DNA of 64,000 nt from Megaustenia siamemsis (GCA_032433765.1 JAVIAB010000139.1:40180576-40244575); one strand, 5' to 3'. Shown: positions 10,333 to 22,490, counted from the first letter of the stretch. Translations and numbers: made by a program. Notes: generated from the sequence alone by a model not told the origin.

Positions 10333-12589
10333 TGCTAAGGAGAAATATGAATATAGGAATTAAAATGTACTCATATCAAAGTATGAAAACTAAATTCTTC
10401 TTTCCTCCTCTGCTAATAAATTCTGAATGACAATCATTTTCATCAATGCAGTTATTCACATTACGAAAGTTGTCTGGATAGGGGTCAGTGCTACAGCACA
10501 TTGAGCGTCACATTAAAAATACTTCAGGCGGAAAATGTTATATTTCATATTGTGGCTGATTCAACCTTTTATTAAAATAGAGCACTGAGGTGTAATATCA
10601 TCAAAAGTAGTACTTCAGCTCATATAAACTTGTGGCCCAGACTGTATCCTTTATTTCGCCACTCTTGCTCTAACGAACATTAATTTTCTCCATGTTAAAT
10701 GGACATGTGCAGAATGACAAGGGCCTAACCATATTCAAGATATTTGATAAAATAGATTCGTATTTTGAAATATAGACGCTTTTGTCTGTCTATAGCAAAT
10801 GCTTGCGTCATCTTACAACCACTGTGGTCACTGAAAAGAGAGCATGCCAGGAAAAAATGAATGCCGTCTGTCCGTAGACCCACTAGTTGTCCGGACAAAA
10901 ACCTCTACTGATTGTTAAAAATACAATCTGAGAAATGTCAGACGAATATTTCTCTGTTTCACAAAAAGGCAAACAAAATGGTTTTCCAGTATGGTTTTGC
11001 TATAAAAATGCATGCTCCATCGTTGCTGTAAAGATTCATATTCCGTTGTTGCTTTGTTTCACTTCATGGAAAGCTTTTCATGAATTTGATCCAAATGTAA
11101 TTCCATACTGGAGCTTGTATATATATATATTTTTAAATTTGGTTTCCGCTCATTTATTTATATGAACAAGGTAGTTTGAAGTACACACACTTGAGATAAT
11201 TAAAACAGTAGTGATAAATGCATGTTGGGTTTTCATTATCTTGAATAAGATCAAACGAATATGTTTTGCTCGTAAACAAATATCCGAGCCAAAATGGTGC
11301 AATTTTAACACTTTCTTGATGTCACTTCAGACACATAATATAAAGTCTCCTTTGAAACCAAGAATCGGTAGCGACAAGACTAGAAATTACTTGCTACGGG
11401 ACCAACTTGTTCAAGGTAGAACGGAAAAAGGTATCACGCTGGAGTTCATACACAAATTGTTCACGAAAACCAGCTGTAGTCATTACAGCGGACATCGAAG
11501 CGCCAGTCGACATGCCAAACAATGTAAATGATATGCTTGATTATCCAGTTCTGCAACCTAAGACCTGTGGCAATGTTGTGAAAAGCATCAATCGTTTTCA
11601 TTACGTGAAGGAAACACTGTTATCTCTGATTAACTGTAGGCACGTGACACAATTATAGTGGCTCCAATTCCCAATTGGCAAGCAGATGTAATCGCTTTCG
11701 TTTTTGCAACTTTTTTGTTTTCAAATACAAATTTCGTAGAAGGACACACCCACAAAAACGCGGGTAAACTAAAGCAAGTTCTTGTCAGATTAGTATCGTG
11801 TTCCATCTGGTGCAAGAAATGGCGGGGATGAAGCCTCTAACAGTTCACGGAATATTCTACTAATGGCGAGGCTATGTTTCATTATTCTGGCATTGCCGTG
11901 TTGTAGCAAATAATTCAGGAATAAATAATGTCACTGACACGATGAAAACTTCAATAGTAGAGAAAAAACAGACACAGGCTCTATTGTTGTAAATATGTAT
12001 TTACATTATGTTATTCACCATCTTATGATGACTACATTTCTAATCCAATGTTATCGACACGAATGTTGATACAATTACACTTTCTATCCATAGTTTTAAG
12101 TTGCGTTGCTCCTATAAAAGCGTCTTCACAAAGATTAGTTGCCGTGTGCCGTTGACAAAATACACCATTCAGCAACTTGCTATTTCCATGTCTATTCCGC
12201 TCAATCTAAAAGTGTGATGACGTATTATTTACAGCAACTGCAAAAACGTTGTCAGTGATGGATGACGCATCGTTGAGAGTACAAACTAAAGATAAACTGC
12301 AACAACAGCACACACACGATGATATCAGCACACAAGCAGTAGCAATTGCCGGGAAACAATTTTTCGTCGTATAAGGCTTTCACTATTTAGTTACAGGAGA
12401 TAACTTCTAGTCATTCTGAACCCAAACTCTTCAGACCCCTTCTTGTGGGGCTACTTTCAAAGTATGACCGCTCGGTAATCATTCCGCCACTAGCGACGTC
12501 AAATGTTCACTGATTGATGTGGCAAGTCTCAAAAAACGACCTTCACCTGAAACATATAAAAGACGATATCATAATTATACAACAGCAAT
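10333..12589. other. 5' flank of XKR gene and non-coding DNA
   Basis: No convincing gene. Frames at 11211-11531 and 11407-11658 overlap in different phases and have no recognisable domain; text around 11400-11560 may be an old retroelement remnant. Promoter elements for the XKR gene could not be identified with confidence. Confidence 0.4.
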
Positions 12590-12592
12590 TTC

Positions 12593-12594
<2 letters not shown>

Positions 12595-12648
<54 letters not shown>

Positions 12649-12670
12649 TTCCCTCTCTCTCTCTCTTTCA
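12595..12670. repeat. (TA)n followed by (CT)n microsatellite
   Basis: TA dinucleotides to about 12646, then CTCTCTCT to about 12668. Confidence 0.95.
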
Positions 12671-12941
12671 CTCTGGTGCTATATAAATAGTTTACCTGAA
12701 CTTTATCATTTCATCCCATAAATAAGAAAATCGCAATAAACGTTAGACCTTTGAGGCTATGGTAAAAAAAATATTTCTTTTATTGTTTTCATTGGCTAGA
12801 ACATTAGAATATTAACTAGCGGCATTTCTACTACTGAAGGGAGGTCAAAAAGTAATGCACAACAATTTTTTTCTCGGAAACTATTCGGGCAAAATGTGTG
12901 AAATTTTCACAGATTGTAGCTGAACATACCCTTTACACTAC

Positions 12942-13577
12942 CTATTTTTCAACATAATCTCCGTCCAAGCGTATTGCCTTACGCCATCGCGAAACTAGGT
13001 CATGAATGCCTCGTTTGTACCAAGTTTTGTCCTGCTCGCGTAGCCATTTTTTAACTGCACGGATCACACCCTCATCATTGTCAAAGTGTGTCCCACGCAG
13101 GAATTTTTTGAGTGGTCCAAACAGATGGAAATCTGAGGGAGCCAGATCAGGGCTGTAAGGAGGATGGGGCAGTACAGTCCAACCAAATTTGTTGATTGCT
13201 TCCCGTGTTACCAGACTTGTGTGAGGGCGTGCATTGTCATGTTGAAGCAACAAATCTGTAGATGGCTTATTAGGCCGAACTCTGTGGAACCGATTTTTGA
13301 GTTTTGTCAGTGTATTGATGTAAGTTGTCGAGTTGATTGTCTCACCTCTTGTCATTACATCAACAAGAATCACACCATCAATGTCCCAGAAGACAGTGAT
13401 CATCACCTTTCCGGCTGATGGAGATGTTTTGAATTTTTTTCTTTTTGGTGACTGCGGATGATGCCATTCCATTGACTGCATTATTGTTTCAGGCTCATAA
13501 TAATGTGCCCACGTTTCGTCACCGGTAACAATTTTTGACAAAAACATTTCTCCTTCAACACCGAAACGCTCCAACAA
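12942..13577 (-). pseudogene. Mariner transposase, catalytic part
   Basis: A 211-residue frame carrying the three catalytic aspartates of the DDD transposase core: VTGDETW (D about residue 19), QHDNARPH (D about 114) and YSPDLAPSDFHLF (third D). It cleaves at element ends for cut-and-paste transposition in the nucleus. The frame remains open upstream to about 13650 without a methionine (text equivalent to CTRWVPR and KTFCSELLERF). The N-terminal third is in another frame at 13668-14012, so at least one frameshift or deletion separates the DNA-binding and catalytic parts. The catalytic triad is present, but the gene as a whole is dead as read. Confidence 0.88.
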
Positions 13578-13667
13578 TTCAGAACAGAATGTTTTCCTTT
13601 GAACTCTGTGATCATTTGTTAGGCACCGAGGAACCCATCGAGTGCAAATCTTTGAATATCCGAGAGT

Positions 13668-14012
13668 TTAAAAAATTGCGATTGCACTTCCCTTGCTGAC
13701 TGTAAGCTGCAATGCCAATTGCTGACTAGTGATACGCCTATCCTTACGAATAATGGCATCAGCCCGGTTTAACATGTCTGTGCTGGTAGCCGAGGCAACA
13801 CGTCCAGAACGCGGTAAATCATGCAGCTCCACTCGTACACTTTCTGCAGCTTTAATTCTCTGAACCCAGCGACTAACTGTGCTCCTATCGACTGCAGAAC
13901 ATTTGTACACTGCACACAGTCGTTTATGAATGTTTGCCACAGTTTCTTTTCCCGCAACCAGAAATTCTATGACAATTCGCTGTTTGTAACGGACATTGTT
14001 GACAAGCTCCAT
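13668..14012 (-). pseudogene. Mariner transposase, N-terminal DNA-binding part
   Basis: A 114-residue frame starting MELVNNVRYKQRIVIEFL, with paired helix-turn-helix character: ETVANIHKRL, DRSTVSRWVQRI, then an RSGR linker and ITSQQLALQLTVSKGSA. This is the usual start of mariner transposases, which bind the inverted repeats through these helices. The frame stops at 13668, just before the part that should join the catalytic domain. The nested LINE lies 24 bp upstream of the start codon and separates the gene from its own 5' inverted repeat. Confidence 0.85.
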
Positions 14013-14036
14013 TTTAACGGTTCATAGATTGCGTAA

Positions 14037-15025
14037 AAACAGTCAAAGTGCCGTCAGAACATCGGAAGGTCTGTCAGAATGGTTTCAGGTTACAACAGGA
14101 GTAAGACAAGGATGTGTCCTCTCACCACTCCTCTTCATCATATATATGGACAAAATAAATCAGGAAACAACCAACAACAAGGACAAATCAAATAATAACA
14201 TAGAGGTAGAAAACTCCAACATCAATGAGCTACTCTTCGCAGATGACCAATGCCTAATATATGAGGATGAAAACCTGCTACAACAGCATTTAACATCTCT
14301 AGATAAAAGCTGCACAAACTACAGTATGAAAATTAACACAGCAAAAACAGAGGCTATAAGAATAAGCAAATTGAGACACCCATTAAACATCAAGATCAAA
14401 GACAAAGAAATAAAACAAGTAGAGGAATTCAAGTATTTAGGCGCAATGTTCACAGAAGATGGAAAACTAGACAGAGAAATTGACATGAGAATACAAAAAG
14501 CAAATGCTGTCACATACCAGCTTTCACCATTGTTAAGACATCCAAACATTTCTATGCCAGCTAAACAACAAATGATAAATAGCATCTTCATACCAACTTT
14601 GTGCTATGAAAGTCAAACATGGACCCTTTCTAAATCCCATTTAAGAAAGATCAATACATGTGAGATGCGATGCTAGAGAAAAGTAACAAACAACACAAGA
14701 AGAGATAGAATATCAAATGAAACCATAAGAAAAATGGTAGGAACAAAACCCTGCCAAGAATATATAGAACAACAACAACTTAAATGGTTCGGCCACCTGG
14801 TCAGAATGAATCCTCACCAATCACCATCAAGGGCGTTCTTCTCGAGAATGCATGGAAAAAGACCAAGAGGAAGACCCAGAAGAAGATGGATAGATGCAGT
14901 GACAGAGACATGTAACAACAAAGGAAAATCACTAATTCAGACAATTCGAGCAGCACAAGAACGACAAATGATATAAATCACGACACCTTTTAGGTATCAG
15001 TGAAAGAGAAAAGAAGAAGAAGAAT
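14037..15025 (+). mobile_element. 5'-truncated LINE inserted in the mariner, 13-bp target duplication
   Basis: ATAGATTGCGTAA occurs at 14024-14036 and again at 15026-15038, flanking the insert exactly. The insert is a LINE 3' end with an AAGAAGAAGAAGA tail. It shows target-primed insertion after the mariner had settled. Confidence 0.92.
14040..14976 (+). pseudogene. LINE reverse transcriptase, C-terminal half with one stop codon
   Basis: The frame reads TGVRQGCVLSPLLFIIYMD, ELLFADDQCLIYED (the FADD catalytic box of reverse transcriptase) and EFKYLGAMF. After a single in-frame TAG at 14674 it continues as QLKWFGHLVRM and RPRGRPRRRWIDAV up to the stop at 14976. The endonuclease and the reverse transcriptase fingers are missing through 5' truncation. 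One nonsense codon otherwise leaves the frame intact, so the copy is fairly young compared with the other LINE pieces here. Confidence 0.85.
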
Positions 15026-15251
15026 ATAGATTGCGTAATATTTATCAGAATGCTGTGCAATTTGGTACACATAATTGGAACATGTCATATTCCAAGTGTG
15101 CAAAATTTCATATTCCTATCTTTATTATTAGCCGAGAAAAAAATTGGTGTGCATTACATTTTTGACCTCCCTACGTATTTAGCTAATTGTGACGTATTTC
15201 TGGACAGTTAAAAGTACAAGTTTTATGGAACGCCTTCCGGACCGTTCCGAC

Positions 15252-15255
<4 letters not shown>

Positions 15256-15319
<64 letters not shown>
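15256..15319. repeat. (TA)n microsatellite
   Basis: About 30 TA units just outside the mariner's right end. Confidence 0.97.
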
Positions 15320-15321
<2 letters not shown>

Positions 15322-15339
15322 TGTATTATAGCCTTCGTC

Positions 15340-15990
15340 AGTCATAGTTGACCTTGGATTTTGCAGCCTCCCTAAAAATGGTATTATTTTCTTTTCTTTC
15401 GCTGCATATTCTCTTTTCTATGAAAATGTCTGCTTCTTGTTTGAGTTGCGAATTTAGAGTGTTTTTCCAAAGATTTCGGTCTGCAGCTGTTTCTTCCCAT
15501 GCTGCAGGGTTTATATTCAGTCTTCATGTTAAGTTTACACACGTCTATAAATCGGGGTTTTTAGCGCCCTCTAGTTCTTTTGCCATCTATAGTTGTTTGC
15601 CCAGAGTATACTGTACTCTTTTCGTGTGGGACCATCTTTCATATGGTGTAAGTGGACAAGCCAGCGTTGTTTGAGCAGCGTGTAGATGTTCAGGAGGCCT
15701 GTGCGAGTGACAAACCTCCATGTTTGTCACTTTGTCCTTCCAGGTGATACCAAGATTACGGCGCTGACATCGAATGTAGAATGCATTTAGCCTTCTCTCC
15801 TGCTTTGCATAAGTTGTCCATGATTCGCTGCCATAAAGAAGGGTACTAATGATAGAAGCGTTGTAAACTGCGACCTTTGTTGTAGTTGTCTGTTTGCTGT
15901 TTTCCCGAACACGCTTTGAAAGACGGGCGAACGCGGTAGCAGCTTTACCAATGCGAGTGTCAATTTTTGTGTCTAAAGATAGTTTGTCGT
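15340..15990 (-). mobile_element. LINE fragment, reverse-transcriptase thumb/C-terminal region
   Basis: In reverse it reads blocks equivalent to DTRIGKAATAFARLSKRV, YNASIISTLLYGSESWTTYA and RRLNAFYIRCQRRNLGITW, followed by a 3' region. These are typical of LINE C-termini after the FADD box. Frames are broken. Confidence 0.75.
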
Positions 15991-16424
15991 AGATGATGAC
16001 CCCAGGTAGTTATGCCGCACGTTTGTAGTTATGGATAAAGATGGTAGGCGATGATTCGGCGTCCTGACCAAGTGTAATATATGGTGTTCACTTCCCCTCT
16101 TCAAACTTACTAGCTAGACTTGACAATAGTTGATTTAAAAGGCACTGCGGGTGTATGTAAAGTAAAATCTTGTTCAACTCGTGTTCACTTATTCTGCCGC
16201 TAGCAGTCAACTTTGAGTTGCTCATTCCTGTTAGTTCCAGCGCTGCTCTGTGCCAAAATAACAAACAATAACATGGCTCTGCCTTTACAGCAGCGTTACA
16301 AACGAAAAAAAAACAAGCTATTGGGATGAAATGCTATTGTAAGACTGTGAGATTCTCTAACTTATTTTATATCACAAATGAATTAAGTTCGCAAAAGGAT
16401 ACAACAAGCAATCTGACAAGATGA
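15991..16424. other. No recognised feature
   Basis: Non-coding. No motif or repeat structure seen beyond A-rich runs. Confidence 0.4.
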
Positions 16425-16690
16425 TCCTTTGGTGATTGTGAAAAAGCGCAGAATGAAATGGTTTGGCCGTGTATCTCGATCGTTTGGCCTACCAAAGACC
16501 ATTCTGTATGGGAATGTTACAGAATCGAGAAGGATATGTAGACAAAGATGGGCAGATAACAAAAATAATGAATAGATCTCGACTTTACAGAATACCTAAG
16601 AATGAATGACGGTAGAGAGAAATGGAGAAGGTTGACGAAGTCTATCAGTAGTTCTCCAACGACCCTAGAGTTATGAGGAGGAGATGAAGA
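16425..16690 (+). mobile_element. LINE fragment, 3' coding end
   Basis: Reads 'IVKKRRMKWFGRVSRSFGLP' and 'RQRWADN' before stops: the FGHV/GRQ-RW block of LINE C-termini, decayed. Confidence 0.6.
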
Positions 16691-16797
16691 AGATCTCTGC
16701 TCTCATAAATTGACTGTTTTATTCTGGTGTGGTAATGGGAGTTTTAAGAACTATGCTGATTCTCCAAGAAAGGGCTTGAGTATAGATACAAGTAAAA

Positions 16798-17028
16798 CAA
16801 AAGAGTAAAGAGCCCCCGTCATGCCAAGTGGCGTAGAGGGAATATGGTGTTAGTGACAAAAGCAAGGTCATACCTTCAGCACATGATTTTTGGGGTTATG
16901 TGGTCGGTATTATGCCCGTGCCGCTTTACTTTACCAGAAAAAATCCGGTACCCATTTAAGGCTGGGTGAACCCGGAAGCCGTCGGTTGGGATCGAACCCT
17001 ACCTCTTGTCCTTTGTAGTCCAGTTCTT
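16798..17028 (-). mobile_element. tRNA-derived SINE A, nearly complete, head truncated
   Basis: Reverse-oriented copy with tail (GTAAAGAGCCCCCGTC), hairpin-like CATGCCAAGTGGCGT, body, and the B-box region. It stops before the A-box end seen in full copies. Confidence 0.85.
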
Positions 17029-17354
17029 TAGTATAGATAAATGACGCATATTACAAGAGAAGATAGAAGAAATACACTCGTACATAGAGCAAGATGGACT
17101 GACAAGATCCGAGAAACGCTACAAAAACACCAACTGACTGGTTGAGGCTGACAGAAGGGCGAGTACAAGACTCTGTATTTTCTTCAACAGCCGATACTCG
17201 AATGGACATAAGAGGAAGTGAAGGGTGGGAAAAGAGAGACAGAGACAGCTGTATGGAAGGGTGGGTTTATCTGTGTCTGACGCTCGTACTTCCAACGTGA
17301 ATTTGAATCAAGCCTGGGTAGATAACCCTTCATAAATGATAACCGATTTGATAG

Positions 17355-17775
17355 TATGTGAGATTTATCACCATCACGTGCCACACCGGTTGGCATAGGC
17401 GACCATTCCCTTCCATAAATCTCTGTCCACAGTGCATCATTTATTGTTGGTTGCTTGTTTGCCGTGCCATGACACCAAACGATCTGGTATCTTCTTTCTT
17501 TGTCGTCTGCGATCTCTTTTTCCGTGCATTTTGCCATTTGTACCCAAATACTCCAACTTTCCTCTTCTCGTGATGAGCGTGAAAAATGTCGATTGTTTCT
17601 TTTTTTATGTTTATTTTGTTTAAGGAGTCCTTTTTGTGTGTTGGCCACCAGGAGAATTTCCCTGTGAGTATTTTTAGTTGTCCAGGGAACTCTCAACATT
17701 CTTTTGGGAAATTTCATCTCTCTCTCTCTTTTCATCTGTATGTCTGCTGTCCAACACCTAAACCCATAGGTCAGA
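17355..17775 (-). mobile_element. LINE fragment (family A), 3' coding region
   Basis: Same text as the copies at 1766-2185 and 52905-53491 (reverse here), with the ATG-rich tail at its left end. Both strands show only shadow frames. Confidence 0.7.
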
Positions 17776-18132
17776 AATATCCCAACATAGCATCGATGAG
17801 CTCTCGTTGTGTGAGATTAAAATCCATATTTTACTTGGCGCGAACGATAAGAAGGTTCATGCTAAAGTCGAGCAGCTGAAAGAACTCTTGTCAGTAACAA
17901 AACGAAAAGAGCAAATTGCCTGCTACAGTCTTTAGAAGAAAATTTTTTAAAAAAGTTTGAAAAAATTAATTTCAAATAACAAAGCAAATCTCTCCAGGCA
18001 GTACATGTTTTAAGTGCAGTGCAATCTTATGGCTGGGACACTTCAGACTGTTGCTTAATTAAAATACCCCATATATTATAATTGAATTTACCACCAAGAA
18101 ATTAAATTCACTCATTTACAAAAGTGACCAAT
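17776..18132. other. No recognised feature
   Basis: AT-rich non-coding DNA between two LINE remnants. Confidence 0.4.
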
Positions 18133-18610
18133 CTTCATCCCGACGGTGTGCTACCTATGCCAGACCTGGATTCTAGACTCAGAGACAATAAGAAACATTA
18201 CTGCTGAAATAAAACGTGTTAAAACGCATGACAGGAAATAGCATGAGAGGTCAGAAATGAAGAAATGAAAAAAACAAATTGCTAGGAGTAATTTCCGCCG
18301 CAGCGCAAAAAAAAAAAGGGGGGGGGCGGGGGCGGGGACGAGATAAAATAGTTTGGCCACGTGATAAAACAAAAAGATCAAAACACTGCACAAAGAGCTT
18401 TCAAAAACGTTTGAGAACACCAGAGCCAAGGGCTGATTTCTGATAAATATGGATTTATTAAATATTAGAAGTACAAGGAACATAACATCAAGAGAAACCA
18501 ACAACAAAAAAACAACCACCAGACGATAGCAAACTATATCTCCCGTCGATGCTGAAAGGCAAATGAGGAAGAAAAGAAGCAGGGGAAAGAAAGACAAATA
18601 GGAACTAAAG
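18133..18610 (+). mobile_element. LINE fragment (family B), degraded
   Basis: Parallels the 53.5-53.9 kb family B text (…tgccagacctggattctaga…, …aaatagtttggccacgtga…) and ends with the family 3' end 'ctatatctcccgtcgatgct'. A G/C homopolymer tract interrupts it near 18320-18335. Confidence 0.65.
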
Positions 18611-19204
18611 CAAAACAAAGTACTTCTAATATTTAAAAAAAAAAATAGTAAATGCAACATAGAAAGAAAAACTGAAAATCAAATCAAGAAAAGCTTCAAG
18701 CAATGAAAATGCTTTGAAGGAAATCTGGCATAAAGAACGCCCAAAGGCTGACATGTTGCTCAAAGTAGGTCACTTAACTAAAGTGTACAATTTCAAACAG
18801 GCAATACTTGTCAGGTGACTCAGGTTCTGCAGAAGGAATGTCGAATCAGATAAGGTGAGGCGATGACGCGAACACGGGGTTGAACTTTGCGCTTTCAGCC
18901 TGAAATAATGGAGACAGATCGTTAACAACGCTTTGTGTCCGCCATTCCAAACTCCAATAGCTCCAACATAAATAAAGTATTAGGCAGACAGTTTGGATGT
19001 ACTGTGGGCAGAAGTGCAGAGAGTCCTTAGTTTAGACTTGAGGTATTTAAACACAACTTGAGTGAATGTTTGGCTCGCTCGAAATGTTTCTGGCGTTGGG
19101 TTTCCCTCGATTTCTGCTATGCCAAGAACGCCCTTTAACTGGGCGTAAATTGCATTGTGTCGTAGTTCACAGTCAGTAACGATGTCTGTATATTGATAGT
19201 ATCT
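18611..19204. other. No recognised feature
   Basis: Non-coding sequence without repeats that I can identify. Confidence 0.4.
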
Positions 19205-19720
19205 TCCTCACTTTTTGACAAAAGCAGCTTTGAAAAAATTTGAAAGATACTGTGCAATTCATTTTTGACAATAGAAACAAGAAAAAGAGTTATTAAATGT
19301 TATGTAGAGCCAGTCTTAGCATATGGATGTGAATAATGGACAATATGACAACATACAAGAAAATCACTGGAGTCTGTAGAAATGTAGTTTTACAGAAGAA
19401 TGTTGAGAATACCATGGACAGCTAAGAAGAGTAATGAAAACGTTATGAAAGAGCCAAAGCAAAAAGAGAGCTAGTTTCCAATATCAGGAAGAAACAATCA
19501 TCATTTTTTGGCCATGTAATGAGAAGGGAACAGCTGGAATATGTTGTAACAACTGGGAAAATTGAGGGGCGAATAAATAGAGGGAAGCAAAGAGAAAAGA
19601 TACCAGAGAGCTTAAGAGAATGGCTTGGCAGTAACAACAGAAATGATAAATAATTGTCGAGATCGAAAGTTGTGGAGAGACACGATCACCTACGCCAGCA
19701 GGTACTTGATGATGAGCGAC
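19205..19720 (+). mobile_element. LINE fragment (family A), 3' coding region
   Basis: Decayed frames equivalent to IETRKRVIKCYVEPVLAYGC, RRMLRIPWTAKKSNE and the 3' end 'tacgccagcaggtacttgatgatgag'. Closest to the copy at 26.4-27.1 kb. Confidence 0.7.
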
Positions 19721-20121
19721 ATCTGCGTCTCATTATCCGACTTTCAACTTCAGCATATTTTTTAGGTTCCAAATTTGGCTTCCTCTATCGATCCTAATCG
19801 TTTGGCCTGAACGGTAGCTTATTTCTTAAGCCCTCCACGGGAGATGCAGTAGGGTCTTAATCAGCTATAGTTCAGTCTTCATGCTGCCAACAATGAGTAC
19901 CTGATTGCTTAAACCCAATTTATTGCACATTTAATGCAATCTCTAATATAGGACGCATCAATAATTGTCCTTTTAATTCGTATCTGAACGTTTGATTGTG
20001 TTGGCAATATCAAGAGTTTGGTTGACTTGATTAATAAGAATAATAATTAGGGTTTTCTTTCAGCCGGAACGGTCAAGAATGCGTTGCACGTAACTTTAAC
20101 TTACCCGTTATACATATTTTA
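19721..20121. other. No recognised feature
   Basis: Non-coding; nothing recognisable. Confidence 0.4.
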
Positions 20122-20400
20122 GGGAGCCGCGATAGCTCAGTGGTTAGTAAACTGGACTACAGAGGACAAGGGGTAGGGTTCGATTCCAATCGACGGCTTC
20201 CGGGTTCACCCAGCCTTTAATGGGTACCGGATTTTTTTCCGGGAAAGTGAAGCGGCACAGGCGTAATACCGACCACATAACTCTAAAAATCATGTGCAGA
20301 AGGTCTGTAAAATTTATGGTCACTAACACCATATTCCCTATACGCCACTTGGCGTGACGGGGGGGGGGGGGGGGGGGTACTTTACTTTTCTTTTTTTTTT
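20122..20400 (+). mobile_element. tRNA-derived SINE A, full length
   Basis: Starts GGGAGCCGCGATAGCTCAGT (A-box-like) and has a B-box-like GGGTTCGATTCC about 50 bp later. It runs through the shared body to a C/G-rich block with about 17 Gs near 20360 and a T-rich tail. The head resembles a tRNA, but its body shows it is a SINE, not a functional tRNA gene. Confidence 0.9.
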
Positions 20401-20689
20401 TACTTTTTTATGCCTTCCATTACTATTCTTTCCAGACCACAATTTTTTTTTTAATGTGGCCAAAATATAAATAGTATAGTTCAAATCACTATTAATCTAA
20501 CTGATTACAAAACCACCCTGGCATCTCTATGCAGGATCGGCTCGACTTTAGAGTTTTGCTGTCGAGTCGAACGGATTCTTGTTAAAAGCACATGCCTACC
20601 CTAGATCTGGCTACTTTCGGTCTATCCTCTCACTAATGTTGTTGACTGTCAGATGCATTTCGTTAGCCCTATTATTTCTATTACCGCTA

Positions 20690-21030
20690 ATATCTTCAGT
20701 AATAAAGAAAAGACGATGGTCATATGTTGGACATGTGATGAGAAGAGATAATAACCGAATAGCAAAGCAAGCCCTCATGTGGGAAACAACAGGTAAGAGG
20801 AAAAGAGGAAGACCTAAAGAGACACTGAGAATTACATTGATGAGAGAGGCAAGAGCAGCAGGAATCGGCTCCCTCAATGAGATGGGGCTGCTTGCACAGA
20901 ACAGAGACAAATGGCGAGATTTGATAAAATATCTTTAAACGAATTGAAAACTGCGAGAACAAAAATGTAGATAAGAGAAGGAGTATCTTGGTCTATGCCC
21001 TATGGGCCGGCTACGGCTCGAAAGATCAAT
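20690..21030 (+). mobile_element. LINE fragment (family D), 3' end
   Basis: The frame 20579-20938 contains KKRRWSYVGHVMRRDNNRIA, GKRKRGRPKETLR and NRDKWRDLIK, the terminal blocks of a LINE reverse transcriptase protein. The 3' end 'atgggccggctacggctcg' follows. A reverse copy is at 30685-31260. Upstream of 20690 the frame is unrelated. Confidence 0.8.
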
Positions 21031-21265
21031 AGGCAGATAGATTACTTCTATTTAATTCGTTGAATCTGTCTTCTTATTATAGCTTCCATATAATGTAGCT
21101 CTCGGTAATCACTGAATCTGCGAGCTAGTTATAAATCATGTTACCTTTGGTCTTAACTCTATCGTATCTGATCACAATCTTCTACTCCTCTCCTCTCGTA
21201 TGTCTAACTACTGTAATTTAATATCTAAACCTGATCTTTATGCTTTTTTAGCTACACCACACCAT
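21031..21265. other. No recognised feature
   Basis: Short unassigned stretch leading into the pentanucleotide array. Confidence 0.4.
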
Positions 21266-21470
21266 TGCACATCACACCATACCATACCATATCACACCAT
21301 ACCATACCATACCATACCATACCATACCACACCATACCATACCATACCATACCATACCATACCATACCATACCATACCATACCATACCATACCATACCAT
21401 ACCACCACACCACACCATACCATACCATACCATACCATACCATACCATACAATACCATATGGTATCATAC
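21266..21470. repeat. (CCATA)n pentanucleotide array
   Basis: About 35-40 units of CCATA with occasional CCACA variants. The open frames on both strands across it are products of a stop-free 5-bp repeat and are not genes. Confidence 0.97.
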
Positions 21471-21924
21471 CAAATCATATATATACATATGTGTGTATGT
21501 GTGTGTGCTGTCTTCCTCCTATATATCGCAGTCTATATATAATGGCGTAATCAAATATTCGCTTCACACACTACAAGACAAATGGGAAATAATAGTCTTA
21601 GCGTCCATGTTTTTTTCCATAACCAACAACACGTTGATGGGCGATGTAGTTGGTGTCACAACAGGTCACTTTACATTTCTCTGGTACCTAATTTTAGATG
21701 CTGGATGAACATCGCAACCTGTCCGGTCCAATGTTTGTGCTTCACATGACAAGAGTGGTAATATATTTCAACGGAAATACATTGAGTTTATATTTGACTG
21801 ATTTATTACCGGCTGTTTGCTCTCGTCTGAAATATTGTTCTGCTTTTGTTCTGTCGGTCAGACATAAGTTGATGGAATCTAGTACGTGGTTTAGATGAGT
21901 ATTCAATGAAAGTTCGTGGATTTG
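21471..21924. other. No recognised feature
   Basis: Contains a short GTGTGT run near 21490; otherwise unassigned. Confidence 0.4.
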
Positions 21925-22490
21925 AATATGCGGTGGTGCGGCTTGGTGGTCTACATGTAAGACGTGGGCCTCTGGACAGAGAGTCTTAGGTTCGTTCGTT
22001 CGTTCGCTTTCGTCAGCTTTGACCTCTGACGAAGTCCCACCCACTCAATTTTTGTGGGACTGAATTTTGCGTGTAAAGTCTGTTTTTATCCCATTACAGG
22101 ATGCCCCTCGCCATGCAGGCAGATTTACTCCGACTTCAGAGGTACTAATTTTTAGGGAATTAGTAAAACCCAGGTGTCCTCGCCAGGGTACGAACCCCGG
22201 CTGTTGCCGTGGTAAGCCAACCGCCTATCGATTGCGCTAACCGGACACCCAGTCTTAGGTTCAAATCCTGCCACAGCCGGTGCAGATTTGTATCTTTTAG
22301 TCTATGGTTTCGCCTTTCACCAGGTCTTTGAGCATTGCTTGCGTTCGCCCTATGACTAAAGGGGTATGCCTCTTTGTCATCCGCCCTTAAAAGGACGTTA
22401 AGTGGCGTGTCTGCTTTATGTTGTGGTTTGTAGTATAACTGTTATATTTGAGCCTCTCGGCCCAACACTTCAGCACGCCTTTGAGCAGTG
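21925..22490 (+). mobile_element. tRNA-like SINE C, interrupted by SINE B
   Basis: A tRNA-like head ('gtgcggcttggtggtctaca' … 'aggttcaaatcctgccacag') is split at its B-box by the nested SINE at 21994-22250. The remainder runs on to about 22490. Confidence 0.55.
21994..22250 (-). mobile_element. SINE B, full length, inserted in SINE C with 12-bp target duplication
   Basis: AGTCTTAGGTTC at 21982-21993 is repeated at 22251-22262. The insert, in reverse, starts with the same tRNA-like head as the composite element at 5.7 kb (GGGTGTCCGGTTAGCGCAAT) but then has a different body and ends in a (GAAC)n tail. Confidence 0.85.

Larger units (their letters stand above)
12839..15171 (-). mobile_element. 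Mariner-type DNA transposon, disrupted
   Basis: Left end GGGAGGTCAAAAAGTAATGC (12839) and right end, reverse-complemented from 15171, GGGAGGTCAAAAATGTAATG; the similarity runs for about 42 bp to TTTTTTTCTCGG. The right flank is TA, as expected for mariner; the left flank is mutated to AA. It contains a broken transposase on the minus strand and a 1-kb LINE insertion (14037-15025) in its 5' untranslated part. Confidence 0.9.

Noticed and set aside
20122..20200. tRNA gene at SINE A heads
   Set aside because: A- and B-box-like motifs are present, but the sequence continues into a shared 260-bp body with tail and target duplications in about a dozen copies, so these are SINEs.
21200..21708. Tyr/His/Thr-rich frames over the CCATA tract
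   Set aside because: Translation of a microsatellite; open in several frames on both strands.
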